DNA from: Aedes albopictus
Taxonomy: Eukaryota; Arthropoda; Insecta; Diptera; Culicidae
Direction: 5' to 3'
Assembly: GCF_035046485.1 (NCBI RefSeq)
Contig: NC_085138.1
Coordinates: forward strand, 447,865,204-447,929,203
DNA length: 64,000 nucleotides
Shown: positions 32,669-43,719 of the stretch, in pieces
Layout: every line of letters starts with the position of its first letter
Numbering within the stretch: the first letter of the stretch is position 1
Position numbers and translations under genes: made by a program
The notes under the pieces: generated by a model
Seen by the model: the letters and a program-made list of their open reading frames with translations, nothing else
Told to the model about the DNA's origin: nothing
Database searches by the model: none

Positions 32669-34281
32669 CAGGGTGTTAGGTTCCTGAGTGCAAACTTTTT
32701 AAAGGCTGATACAGGACCTTAAATGGTGAAAAAAAAATTGTTTTATGCATATGGTCAAATCTCAACCGTTACGTAGTTATTCAACTTCCCATGTTTTTGA
32801 CTCTTACGATCAAAACGATCAACGATCAATTCTGACTATACATGTCAATGGTTGCTCCTCCGTGATTGATCTGAACTGGTACCAGTTGCACTGTGATCCA
32901 ACTGAATAAGGGGCTGGGACATTCCACATATTCTCAAAGTGCAATTTTAGCAGCTCATGCATTTTTGATCAATAACGGCGCCGGCCAAGTCCTTATAGTC
33001 AGCTGGGAAGGGAAAGGAATGTTAGAGTGTACTGGTTGTTGCTACTAGAGACCGAGAGCACTCTGCGTCCCACAACCCGCACGGACTGGGGTATTTGTTA
33101 GACGGAAAGGATGGGAGATCTGGGAGTCACCGTTGGGTCGGTGATGCGATCCATGGATAGGGTTATTTATAGTGTTCGTGATAGATTGTGTGGTGAATAA
33201 GGTGAATAAGGTCAAGCGGCACAGCACGCTTTGGTTGCATAACTTATAGGCGTTATATATACACTGTGCTGTGAGTGGAAGTTGGAAGGGAGGGAAACGA
33301 CTTTTTCAATTCGTTTCTGGTTCTAGCGATGGCTATGAACATATGAATATACATGAGTTGTATATGTAGAGAAGAGAGAGTAAGAGAAAGTGGATAGAAA
33401 GATACAAAGTAGGATGAAAAGGACGGGCCAGGGATTGAACCCATGACCTTCTGCATACGAATCAGAAGCGGTAGCCACTAGACCACCAAGCCCGTCCAAC
33501 TTCCCATGTTTTTGACTCTTATTGCCTTAACTGGCAATAACTTGAAAATGGTCAAACTTATCGAAGTTTGTTTACCCTTATTATTTTAGTTAAATAACTA
33601 AGTTTTCTAGAGCAAAATAGTGTATTTTTATTGGTTTTTGTCAATTATTTTTGAAACATGCGTAATAAATTAAAATTCTTTCTTTGGCAAAGTTGTGGCC
33701 CCTGTTACACTCTACAATTCGTTCGTTGACACTAAACTTCTAGCTCCTTTCGTTTTCTTGCAATTTTGATTTAAATGTGCGGCACAGAGCGCAAAAAAGT
33801 GCTTTCCATGACAGTTGCAAATTTATGATCTGAAATGTGACGTTAAAATTGCAACAAAACGATAAGAGATAGAAGTTTGATGTCAAAGAACGAACTGTGG
33901 AGTGGAACAGGGGCCACAACTTTGCTTAAAAAAGAATTTTAAATTATTAGGCATGTTTCAAAAATAATTTACAAAAATAAATTAAAACACACTACTTTTG
34001 AGCTATTTGCTCTAGAAAACTTAGTTATTTAACCAAACCAATCGATTCAAAGATGCCGTTTGATAGAAAATTCAATAATCTTTCGAATAAGGGTAAAAAA
34101 CTTCGATAAGTTTGACCATTTTCAAGTTATAGCCAGTTAAGGAAATAAGAGTCAAAAACATGGGAAGTTCAATAACTACGTAACGGTTAAGATTTGACCA
34201 TATGCGTAGAACAATTTTTTTCTCCATTTATGGTCCTCTAACACCCTTTAAAAAGTTTGCACTCAGGAACCTAACACCCTG
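32669..34281. mobile_element. Foldback element L with long arms, interrupted by a SINE
   Basis: The ends cagggtgttaggttcctgag and ctcaggaacctaacaccctg are inverted, and TA flanks both (32667-32668 and 34282-34283). The arms stay similar for several hundred bases, including acgtagttattcaacttccc / gggaagttcaataactacgt, acttatcgaagtttg and aagttgtggcccctgtt. Without the SINE it would be about 0.9 kb. Transcripts could form long double-stranded RNA. Confidence 0.82.
32807..33496 (-). mobile_element. tRNA-derived SINE, family 4, with a 25-bp target duplication
   Basis: The minus-strand head reads gacgggcttggtggtctagt with the B-box-like gggttcaatccc. The 3' tail is ttgatcg-like repeats at 32807-32830. 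A perfect 25-bp direct repeat flanks it (32782-32806 and 33497-33521). The 3' part (ggccggcgccgttattg, caatcacggag, agcaacca) is shared with the insertion at 49411-49757. At 690 bp it is long for a SINE, so the middle may come from a LINE. Confidence 0.85.
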
Positions 34282-34283
34282 TA

Positions 34284-35102
34284 TATAAAGTACTTTTTAT
34301 CGTTTAAAAGATGTTTAGTTTAATTGTTTTTGGGTACAATACGTTAGTTTTTTTCTCACGTTTTCATGGTCTCGGTACCTGGATATCCTCAGTACCGTCT
34401 ATATGTTTAACAGAAAAATTTGCATATTTGACTGAACGGAACTGGTTCGGGTAGCTAGAATAATTGAATGGACAATTGTCCATGATAAGAGCTTAACAAT
34501 CAATAGTGCCCGAAAACAGAGTGAGCAAAACTAAAAGTGACTAAACTATAAAATTAAATTTTAAAATATTGACCAGTTGACCAACCATATGACATGTACC
34601 GACCAAAACCTTATACTGACCGTAACAGAACAATCATACCCTAAGACAAAGAACAACATCAATTTTTTCCCTGAAGAAGACGCCGAACCCGGTGTCGAAA
34701 CGTCGGACAAAATTAAATAGTTTGTTCCACTAAAACAAGACTGCAAAGCCGAAACTATCTCTGAGTAAACATAATATAAAAAAATCCCATTTCCTATCAA
34801 CAAGTTTGATTTGCTCGTACTGCCCCAACTGGCTCCGATTTCGTTGGCTTTCCGTGATAATTTTCAATGTGTACTAAGCCGAAAACAACCTCTGCACAAT
34901 GATTTATTTTCCCATTTTCACGCTTTTAATAAATAACTCGTAGGATTGAGGAAATAGAGCAATGGTGTATTCGGCAAAAGTTGACGGGAATAAAAGTGTT
35001 CTGCAAAGTTGTATGCAACAATAAAATACGCAACTTTGACGAAGATATCAAAGCTGTAGGAATTAAATGAGACGAGTTATTGATAAATTTATGTTTTTTT
35101 AA
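34284..35102. other. Noncoding region holding a ribozyme-like motif
   Basis: No gene is seen. The only structured feature is the motif at 34667-34707. Confidence 0.35.
34667..34707 (+). ncRNA. Hammerhead-ribozyme-like motif
   Basis: In order: ttcc, CTGAAGA, a 7-bp stem (gacgccg with cggtgtc, loop aacc), GAAA, cgtc, ggac. Stem I pairs tcc with gga. Stem III would be the self-complementary ACGT, giving a GTC cleavage triplet. One additional A lies between CTGAAGA and stem II. Motifs of this shape, with tiny stem III, are described for Penelope-like and related retroelements. Whether this one is functional is unknown. Confidence 0.35.
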
Positions 35103-35790
35103 TCCTTTCTTAGGGGCAAAAAAGTGCAGCTGAGGATACCCTTATCAGAAAGTACATCTAAAGATCCTTCAAATAAGGGTTAGTTTGTCCGTCCACGATT
35201 GTCTACTGAGGAGATATGACCATAATAAAAAATGTCCATATTACGATTTAACTGCATTCAAATCTACGTTGACAGTAAAAATCATGGCTACTATGATCGA
35301 ATAATATATAGCTTTATTTAAACTAAATTTGCGCAACAGTCATGATTGTTTTAAATACCAAATTTGTTCTAAAAATCGTTTTCACTGCCTTTTCTAAGAT
35401 TTCCACTGTTTAGCACAAATCGCATTCATTGAATAAAATATTAAGATTTATCGGGGTTTCATACTGTCTCACAGAGCCGTACAACTCACGAGTTCTTCTG
35501 CAAAGCAATTCGAACTTTTATATGAAGAAAGTCTACACAATGAACTTTTGTTAAGATAAGACGGAAGTGGGTTTAACTTATATTTCATCATAGTAGCCAT
35601 GAATTATTCTGTCAAAGTAGATTTGATTTCAATTAAATCATTAAATCGTAGTAAGGACATTTTTTTATTATGGTCATATCTCCTAAGTAGACGATCGTGG
35701 ACGGACAAACTAACCCTTATTTGAAAGCTCTTTAGATGTACTTTCTGATAAGAGTATCCTCAGCTGCACCTTTTTGCCCCTAAGAAAGAT
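35103..35790. mobile_element. Foldback element Q, arms ~200 bp
   Basis: The left arm tttcttaggggcaaaaaagt and the right arm ctttttgcccctaagaaa are inverted. Similarity continues through agtacatctaaag, agtttgtccgtccacga and tatgaccataataaaaa to catggctactatga. The unpaired middle is about 250 bp, noncoding. Confidence 0.85.
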
Positions 35791-35864
35791 ATTTATCCCT
35801 AAAAGTGGATGGAAAAATCATAAATTTTTCCAAAAAAATACTCAAACAATTAGGCAAAATCGTT

Positions 35865-36082
35865 AAGGTTGAAGAATTCGTTATTGGCATTGAAAATACG
35901 AAATCAGTTTTCTCGCTCAAAACATAAATGTTCGAATTAAAAATGTATCCACTGTACTTCATTCTGCACCCACAATACAGTGAATACATTTTCACTGCCG
36001 AAATTTCAGATTTGAATGAGAAAACTGCTTTTGTATTTTCAATGATGATGATGATTATGTCAATGACGAATCCTTCAACCTT
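35865..36082. mobile_element. Small foldback element R
   Basis: The ends aaggttgaagaattcgttat and atgacgaatccttcaacctt are inverted. The blocks cattgaaaatac, cagttttctc and aatgtatccactgta are mirrored at shifted spacing. The right arm carries an extra (gat)n stretch. Confidence 0.72.
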
Positions 36083-36199
36083 GAACACTCATCGGATATC
36101 CGGAAAGAATCTGCGGAAGAATCCTTGGATTACTTCCTGGAGAAATCCTGGCAGAGCTCCTGAAGGAATACCAGATGCAATTGCTTGATGCCAACAGAC

Positions 36200-36590
36200 C
36201 GTGGAGGTCACAGCATCGGCACAAGTTCATCCAGATATCGAAGTGTCGTTGGGAATTGTTTATTTTTAGCATAGGGGTTCGCATTAGTGCGATGAATGCC
36301 ATGCGTAAAGTGATAGATTGTGTGACGATTACTGTGAAGCGGCACAGTACGCTTGGTTGCATAACTTCTAGGCGTTATATGATAGATTTACACTGTGCTG
36401 TGAAAGTAGGAAGGAAGGGAAACGACTTTTTCAATCCGTTTCTGGTTCTAGTGATGGCCATGATAAACGTATGTTTATGAGATATATATGTAGAGAAGAG
36501 AGTATAGAGAAAGTAGATAGGAAGATACAAAGTAGGGGGAAAGGGATGAGCCAGGGGTTGAACCTAGGTAACCACTAGACCACACCATCG
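36200..36590 (-). mobile_element. SINE family 4, second, degraded copy
   Basis: It shares gataga-ttgtgtg, cggcacag-acgct, ggcgttatat, gggaaacgactttttcaat and gatacaaagtag with 32807-33496. The tRNA head is partly deleted (only accactagacca and gggttgaacc remain near 36555-36580). No flanking duplication was found. Confidence 0.72.
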
Positions 36591-36599
36591 TCTTGATGG

Positions 36600-37350
36600 A
36601 ACCGCTTTTGGAATCTCAGAAACAAAAACTCCTAAAAGAATCCCAGATAGAGCTTCTGAAGGAACCCTTAATAAAACCACGAAAGAAACTCATAAATAAC
36701 TAGAACTCAGGAATTCCTTCCGCGGTTGTGAGATTCCCCCAAAAGTTTCAGTGTTCCTCTAGAAATTTCTTCCGAAATGTCTCTAGGAATTCGTTCCGAG
36801 ATTCCTCCAGAAATACTTTCAAGGATTCCACTAGAAAATTCGTCTGGGATTACCCCAGCAACTTCTTCTTGGATTGCTTCAGGCATTCCTCCCGTGGTTT
36901 CTCCTGAAATTTATCCCAAAATTCTCGAGGAATTTCTTCCAAGATGGCTTCTGGGATTCCATCCAAGATTCCTGCATAAATATTCTAATCTTAATAGTTT
37001 TTTTCAATGTCTGTAAAAGTTTGTTTCTAAGATTTCCTGAATGAATTTCTGAAGAAAAAATGGAATTCTGGATGGTACTACAGAAGCTTCAAATTCCTCA
37101 TAAAACTTCTGTAGGAACTTCGTAAGGAACTTTTTGAGTAATTCCATTAATAATATCACAAAAACTCCCTGAGGCATTCCGTGATAGACTCCTGGAAGAT
37201 TCTAGGAACATCCAGGAAATTTTCGGAATGAGCTTCCGGTAGAATTCCGGATGGATATGCAGGGCTTCCAAAAGGAACTCTTGGAGGCATCAAGAAAAGA
37301 AATCGTGAATCGCAGACGAAGTTTCCGAAAGAATCCCGTAAGAAGTTCTT
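36600..37350. repeat. Degenerate 12-bp array with internal strand switch
   Basis: Purine-rich units (tcctgaagga) give way near 36700 to pyrimidine-rich units (ggaattcgttcc, ctcctgaaattta) and back again after 37030. No gene is supported. Confidence 0.65.
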
Positions 37351-37468
37351 GGAGGGTTCTCTTAGATGTTCTTAGAGAAAGCTCGGAAGGAGTTCCCACA
37401 GTTGCCAGTTGCTTTTCTATTTGTATTAACACCCTGACAATTGAACCAAAATATGCAAACAACTTCGT

Positions 37469-37665
37469 GTGGCTTCGTGGCCGTGTCCACCAAGCATTTA
37501 TTCGCATCATGCTGAGGAGCGCGGGTTTGATTCCCACCGCAGCTGCTAGGAAAAGTTTTCGGCTGTGACACTGGGCGTTTCATGCTAGTCCGTTGTCTAG
37601 TGTCGTGCTTCCTTCAAAAAGTGAATAGCTCACTGGAAGCATTGGACGTGTCCGTGTTTTTCAAT
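37469..37665 (+). mobile_element. tRNA-derived SINE, family 5
   Basis: The head reads tggcttcgtggccgtgt with the B box gcgggtttgattccca about 60 bp on, a normal tRNA spacing. The body includes ttcggctgtgacactgggcg and tgtctagtgtcgtgc. The 3' end is not sharply defined (tgtccgtgtttttc). A single copy is present. Confidence 0.6.
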
Positions 37666-38716
37666 TTAACTTAGCTCATAGTTCAAAGAGTAGATAGATA
37701 TTCGATACAATCAGTTCAAACTTTGCAATTTAAACGTTGCACCATGCAGCAACAAAGATAACTAAATTACACAGGAAAATATGAATGAGAGCAATTGCAT
37801 GAAGTAAAACTTTCTTCCTAGTATCAAGCATTACTGTAGTGAGCATCCAATCACAGTAGTCGTTGGCCGTGTTCATTCATTTTCTTCCTTCCGTTTCCAT
37901 GCAACCATACACCGTCATTAACAGCAGCAGCTTCAACGCAGCGCCAACTTGGTTAGATTGCTACTTCCCTTGTGCAACATTTTTTCCCCAGTTGATGGTG
38001 TGTAATCTGATATTTTATGACCTCTTTTCTTCTATTGTTACGGATTTCTCAATGGAATTTTCTGTTACTGTTTTCTCATTCGCATCTAAGTAAGCATTGC
38101 TGGCCGAAACAAGACCAGCGTGTGGCTCTGCTTACCTACCTACATTCTGCCACTGACTGACTGACGACTGTGGCTGATGGAAGAAGTCTTCATAATCAAG
38201 CTATAAACATCGACACGACCTTCAGGGTCAAAGATCCCGCATACTTTCAGCCTTGTTAGGCGCTAGCTAGCTAGCCCACAAATGCTATTCCGTGGAATTC
38301 ATGCTCAACAAAAAGAATGAACATACCTACCTTCAACCAACGAAGGAAATAAAAATGCCGGAGAAAGAGGAAATTATTCTTTCTCGATTTTTGGAATTTG
38401 ATTGCACTGTGGCGTATCAGGTGGCCAAAAATGATGAAGGCGAATTGATGTGATTTTCTTCATGATCATACAACAGCTAGCACATGCACTAAAAATTTTC
38501 CAAAATTTCGGTTCATAGTCTACTATGGTTTCAAAATTCAGAACTAACGGTATGGTTCCTTCTTAATCGATAAAGTTTACTAATTAGTGTAATGATTTAA
38601 AAAAAGTCTTGGCGCAATGTTGTAAAGTTTATAAGACCTTAGTTTAATGGTTTTGTTGAACTAATTTAGGAATTGTTTTCTCCATTTCTTGCAACTTAAA
38701 CAACAAAATTACCCAA
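37666..38716. other. Mostly non-repetitive region, no gene seen
   Basis: It is GC-richer than average around 37900-38330. It includes a gctagctagctagc run at about 38262-38276. Frames are short and overlapping. Confidence 0.4.
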
Positions 38717-38828
38717 AGTTTTGCTCAAACAGCATCAAATTAGGCAAGGAATCATAATGTCCACGCTTTTTGAACCATTTCATTGCAGAAATGGAGAATT
38801 GACCTTCTCACCATACAAAAATTCAGCT
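38717..38828. mobile_element. Foldback MITE G, partial copy
   Basis: A single arm matches the right arm of 13461-13963 and the inverse of its left arm: gctcaaacagcatcaaatta, ggaatcataat, ggagaattgaccttctcacc. The other arm is absent. Confidence 0.7.
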
Positions 38829-38869
38829 TATTACTTCAATTCTAGTACTTCAACGATTGTGTCCTATTG

Positions 38870-39260
38870 TTTCAGGGATTTCTTCCAGAGCTTTTCCCGA
38901 TGTTCTTGCAGAGTTTATGCTGGATTCCTCCTGGAGGTATTTTAGTTATTTCTCTTAGTAGTTTATCGGGATAGCATTCGAACCAAGTTCACCGGGGATT
39001 ACTCCCACAACTTTTGTCCAAGATGTCCCAGCTTGGATTCATTCCGTAGTTTCTCACGAGATTTCTCGAATAAGGCTTCGTTGAGTTTCTTGTAACATTT
39101 CACCTGCTTTCCTTCCGATATTTTTCCGGGATTTTTTTTCAAGGAATTTCGTAAGTTATCCCAGGAGACATTTCGAGAAAACTCATTAAAAATACTTGCA
39201 AAAAACTCCGGGAGGAACTTTTGAAGCAATCCCAAAACTAGCATGAAGATATTTTTGGAC
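38870..39260. repeat. Degenerate 12-bp array, weakly preserved
   Basis: Pyrimidine-rich words such as gggatttcttcc and ggattcctcctgg, more drifted than elsewhere. Confidence 0.55.
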
Positions 39261-39591
39261 AATTGGGTTCTTTAGGGATATTCAGATTATGCCATAATCG
39301 GGTTCTCCGTCTAAAAATAGTCGAAATTCAAAATTTCATAATTTTTGGTGACCGGGAACTATTTAAAAAAAAACATTTAAAGTTTGTATGGGGAAAACTT
39401 TTTATTCGGGGCGAACTGTCATTTTATCGAATGAACTGTCATTCTATCCACAGAAATTAAATTTGTTTTGTTTATTTAACTATCAAAACAAAGGAATCGG
39501 ATCGCAACAAAATCACCTTACACTCAGAAAAATGAGCTCTTTTGATTAGGATATAGAAAACAGCAATGTTTTATTCACTAAACAACTCAAT
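39261..39591. other. AT-rich noncoding segment
   Basis: It contains two close copies of cgaactgtcatt(t/c)tatc near 39412-39448. No other structure was noticed. Confidence 0.35.
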
Positions 39592-39601
39592 TTCCTGTAA
39601 T

Positions 39602-39660
39602 TGATTGATTGATTTGTCTTTATTAAAGAGACTTTCAGCCCTTGGCTGGTTCGTCTCTCG
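39602..39660 (-). mobile_element. LINE 3'-end fragment with 10-bp target duplication
   Basis: A 59-bp insertion flanked by tttcctgtaa (39592-39601 and 39661-39670). On the minus strand it reads gagacgaaccagccaagggc, agaaagtctctttaataaag, then a tcaa-repeat tail. It is a retroposition product truncated almost to the tail. Confidence 0.72.
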
Positions 39661-40500
39661 TTTCCTGTAAGAATTTCGAGAAAAACTCTGGAAATAATCT
39701 CGAGAAAATCCGGTTGATCACTGCGCAAGAAATACGGTAAACAACTATGCGGAAAAGTCTGGAGAAGTAAAAGAAACAAAAACTGGAAGAACTCTATGAG
39801 AAAAATCAGCAATAATTCCAGAAGAAATTCCAGAAGGCACTTCATAAAAATCTTAGAAGAAAGTCTAGGGTATATACAGAAAAACTTTGACAGACATCGC
39901 AGGATCAACATCAGAAGAAATCTTCTGTGGAAAGTCCTGAGAGAAACTCCGACAGAAATCTCAGGGGAAACATCAAAAGAAATTCCACGAGAACCTTTAG
40001 GAAGTATCCCAGCTCAAACTCCTGTAGAAATCCAGGGAAAAACTCCAGAAGAAAGTTGCGGAAAATACAGGAGAAACTACGGAAGAAATCCGTAATTAGT
40101 TACTGCAGATTCTTAAAAAAAAAAAACTCCAAAATAATTCTTTGTAGGAGCTCTGGTAAAAATCCCAGAAATAACTCCTGTAGCAAACCTAGGAAAAATC
40201 CCAGGAAAAAATCAAGAGGAATCCCGATAGAAACTCTTGGAGAAATTCCGCGACAGCATCTGCAATATATCTTTAAAGAAACTGTTGTCAATCCTGATAG
40301 AAATCCTACGTAAATGTCGCAGGAGGAAATCCGTGAAAATACCACGACGAAGGTACCAATACGCCGGAAAACCACTGGAGGTAATTCTGGTGAGAGATTC
40401 TGAAGGATCCCCGAAAAAAACTTCCATGGAAATCAGGCGGAGTTCAGGAATCCTGGAAGGTTCTCGAGAAAGAATCACGGAAAGACTTGTTAGAAATTTT
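39661..40500. repeat. Degenerate 12-bp array (agaaactcc type)
   Basis: Words such as gaagaaattcc, ggagaaactcc and gaaatcctgg recur at about 12-15 bp, more A-rich than at 19935-26960. The open frames are repeat by-products. Confidence 0.68.
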
Positions 40501-40954
40501 TTTTTATTTTTTTATTGTAAATCAACTGACGAATTATCTTATTGAATATCTTATCCTACTTTAGAAAAAAAAAAAACGAAGATAGATCGACATATTTAAC
40601 TTCGCAGTATCACATTAAACATAGGCCTTAAATATCAACAAAGAAGTTTACATTATCTCCATTCAATATTATTACAACAAAGATAACAATCTCCGCATTT
40701 CAATTTATAAAATTGCATTATTGATTTGGCACCCACGTATCATTTAGTCAAGTTCGCTACTTTTCGTTCATTCGAGCCTATGTTTTATTTTTTATCGGTG
40801 CAAAATTTCCCTGACTATTCAAGTTATTCCCTGAGCATTCTTGTGATCTCAAGAACTCTTTTAATTCCTTATTTCCTTCTTATATTATATTATATTATAT
40901 TATATTATATTATATTATATTATATTATATTATATTATATTAATTCTTAATTCC
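40501..40954. repeat. AT-rich segment with (ttata)n microsatellite
   Basis: A near-perfect ttata/tatat pentanucleotide run spans about 40880-40941 (around 12 units). The rest of the segment is AT-rich and featureless. Confidence 0.85.
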
Positions 40955-41560
40955 TTCTTCCATCCATCCAACCAAGATTCCATCCAGTGGTTTTCCCGTA
41001 TTTGCTCCCAGAACAGCTATCCAGAATTTTTCGGTAATCCTTTCGGGACTTCCTACGAGAGTTCCCTCTAGGACTTCTGCAGGAGTTTTTCTCGGGGTTT
41101 CTACAAGAGCACTTCTCGGAATTTTCTTCCTGAATTTTTTGGAAGATTCCTTCCGGAGAACCGGAGAACAAAGTTCTCTCAAAATTTCTTCGGGGATTTC
41201 CCTTCGTTGTTATCTGGGAAAACTTTCCAATAGTTTCTCCCGGGATTTTTGCGGTACTTCTGATGAACCGGAGACTTCTTCCAAAGAATTTTCCCGGTTT
41301 ATCTGTCGTAGATAATTCAGAAATTTCTCTCGAAGGTTTCCAGAGCTCTTCCCGAAATATTCCTTATATTTCCACCCAAGATTACTGCCCAACATTTTTC
41401 TTAGATGTAACAATTTTTCTTGAAATTTCTTCAGAAGTTTGTCTTGTTTTTTTTTTTACTAGTAGTTCGTCTTGGAGTTCCTAGCAAGATTCCGCCAGGA
41501 ATTATTGAGATATTTCTCCGGGATTCCAGGAGGTACACTAGAAACCTATTTTTATGCTGG
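40955..41560. repeat. Degenerate 12-bp array (pyrimidine-rich)
   Basis: It begins after the microsatellite with catccatccaaccaagattcc and continues with gggatttc, gaattttcttcc and ggagttcc words. Confidence 0.65.
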
Positions 41561-41689
41561 TTATTTTTATGCAGGTTTAATCAAGGGCGGTTGATCAAGA
41601 TTGCAGGAGGATTAAGGATGGTTTAGAGGGTCTGAGGAGTATTTTAACGTTTTAGGTACTACCATGGAAGCCCCTGAATCCCTATGCAA

Positions 41690-42500
41690 CGATCCTCAAA
41701 ATTCCTGAACGCATCTGCTCTAAACCTTCTCTAAACAAATCTCAATTCCATGAAACCCCCTGAAATTCCTTTGGAATGCCCCTGAAAGGTTCCAGTGTAA
41801 TCCGTGAAAACTATGTGCAAATCCGGGCAACGAGCTCCTAAAGTATTTATTATAGCAATACCAAAAGAGACATCCAGAAGGATCCCAGGATTAGTTTTAG
41901 TAAGAATTCTGGAAATAACAGTGAGAGTAATTCTAGAAAATCTCTGAGAGAAATCTCAAGACGGTCGCAGCCAAAATATGTTGAAGAAATTCCTGGATGA
42001 ACTCCTGTAGAAAAACCTTGAAAAACCTAAGGGAAAACTTTGGGAGAAATCCAGGAATAACTACTGTAGAAATTCTGTAAAAAAAACAGTTCGTAAACCT
42101 CTGGGAAGAACTCTAGAAAAAAACCAGGGAGGAACACCGGAAAGAAATGCGGAAAATAATTCAAGAGAAACTCCGAGAGAAACAATAGAAGCCCGTACCT
42201 CTGGAGCCGAGCTACTGATACCTGATACCCATAAAAGAAATCCTACTAGATCTCTGTGAGAAACTTAGGCGAAATTGATCGGAACTCAGGAATCATGGAA
42301 AATTCTCACGGGACATTTCCGGAAAGAATTCCGGTATGAATCTAAAATTCAGAGAGAAATTTGATGTGAAATATCGAGAAAAACATCGTTGAAGGAACAA
42401 TTCTTTTCAGAAATCCTGGAAGGCATTTCAAGAGGTATCACTAAATGAGTTCCAGAAAGAATTCCTGATGGAATGTTTGGAGAAACCTTTGTGGACAAAT
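41690..42500. repeat. Degenerate 12-bp array (purine-rich, A-rich)
   Basis: Words such as agaaattcctgg, ggagaaatcc and gaactctagaa follow at loose spacing. Between 41560 and 41690 there is a short non-array stretch. Confidence 0.6.
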
Positions 42501-43394
42501 AAGGGGGTTAGAAGCAAAGGAGTGTAAGTGACAAAAAAAAACACTTTCGAGGTTCAAAGTTTTTCACCCATTTTTCATCCCATACAAATGTATGGAAAAT
42601 CAATCCGATTTTTCCGATTTATTGAAAAAATCTGGAAAAAGTTCCTGAGAGCTTAAAATCTGAAGAATTTTTTGATATGCTCAGCTCAGTTCTAAATCCA
42701 CAAAATGGTCACTTTGCATCGGAGCCCCTCAAATTTCTTGATAAATTTCAGCTTCTATCGTTCACCTAAAATTTGCAGCCTCTTATCAGAATCGGCAGCT
42801 TGATTTTGAAGTGCTGTGCTACTCTTTTTTAATGTAGTACGGAAAGATTTTATTTCTTAATTGAACTTGCTTTCCGAATAACCATCCGGAGAAACATTCA
42901 ACTTCTACGCTATACCACAATCTTCCAGTAAGAATCTTAAGAATTACGCAAGATTTGTTTTGACAACCTTTTTTATTCATACTAACTGTGTAGTCAACTC
43001 TGTGGACTTCACTTCATATATTTTTATTCATACAACCCATTCTGTTGGACATCCAAACAACTGAAAATTCGTGTTCTATTGTTTCATGTGTTTGACAATG
43101 TTGTCCATTCATCAGCTACCAATTATCAGAAGGGCTTTCAAACTTCACATTATGTGGTTTATATTGCAGTAAATCTTGAATGTGAGTAAAACTTTAATTC
43201 ACTCGTTTCAAAAATTTATCTCGAAAATGATGCTTTGAGTGGCAACTAACCAACGGAACGCATATACACTGAACGGCGGCTTGCGGTGAAAATTACTATT
43301 CTGAGGGTCAATTTAAATGCACAACGCCACTAAATTTGTGCAGACTGAGTTTCGTTTTAATTCAACAGAATTATGTTTTCAATTTTACCATGGA
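42501..43394. other. Noncoding region, nothing firmly identified
   Basis: The start resembles a repeat edge (ggagtgtaagtgacaaaaaa). No inverted partner was found. The remainder is AT-rich without frames. Confidence 0.35.
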
Positions 43395-43515
43395 CTCGAT
43401 TTTCAATTAAAAAAAGTTTCTGTTGGCATCTGGATTCGAACCAAGAATCTTGACATCACCATGCTCGCACGCTACCACTCAGCTATCGAACCGGTTGATG
43501 TGAGAAGAAACAAAA
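43395..43515 (-). mobile_element. tRNA-like SINE head
   Basis: On the minus strand: gttcgatagctgagtggtag as A-box region and cttggttcgaatccag as B box about 45 bp on. The downstream body (leftwards) is not clearly delimited. The hAT-like element M lies immediately to the right. Confidence 0.6.
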
Positions 43516-43719
43516 CGCACACAAGAAGCGTTGGTGGGTCCAGTGGCGTAGCTAGGCATTTGGGGGCCCGGTGTGGAACTAAATTTTTGGGCCCCATGAA
43601 AATTACAGATATACATATTTTACAATGATAAATCTATTCTTTTAGCTCTTAAATAAATACGCCGTTGTATTTTGTACAAAACTGACCAACTGACTGACGG
43701 AAGGTTAAACATTATTTTT

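Noticed and set aside
38262..38276. gctagctagctagc as a regulatory site
   Set aside because: A simple four-base repeat without context; no evidence for binding function.
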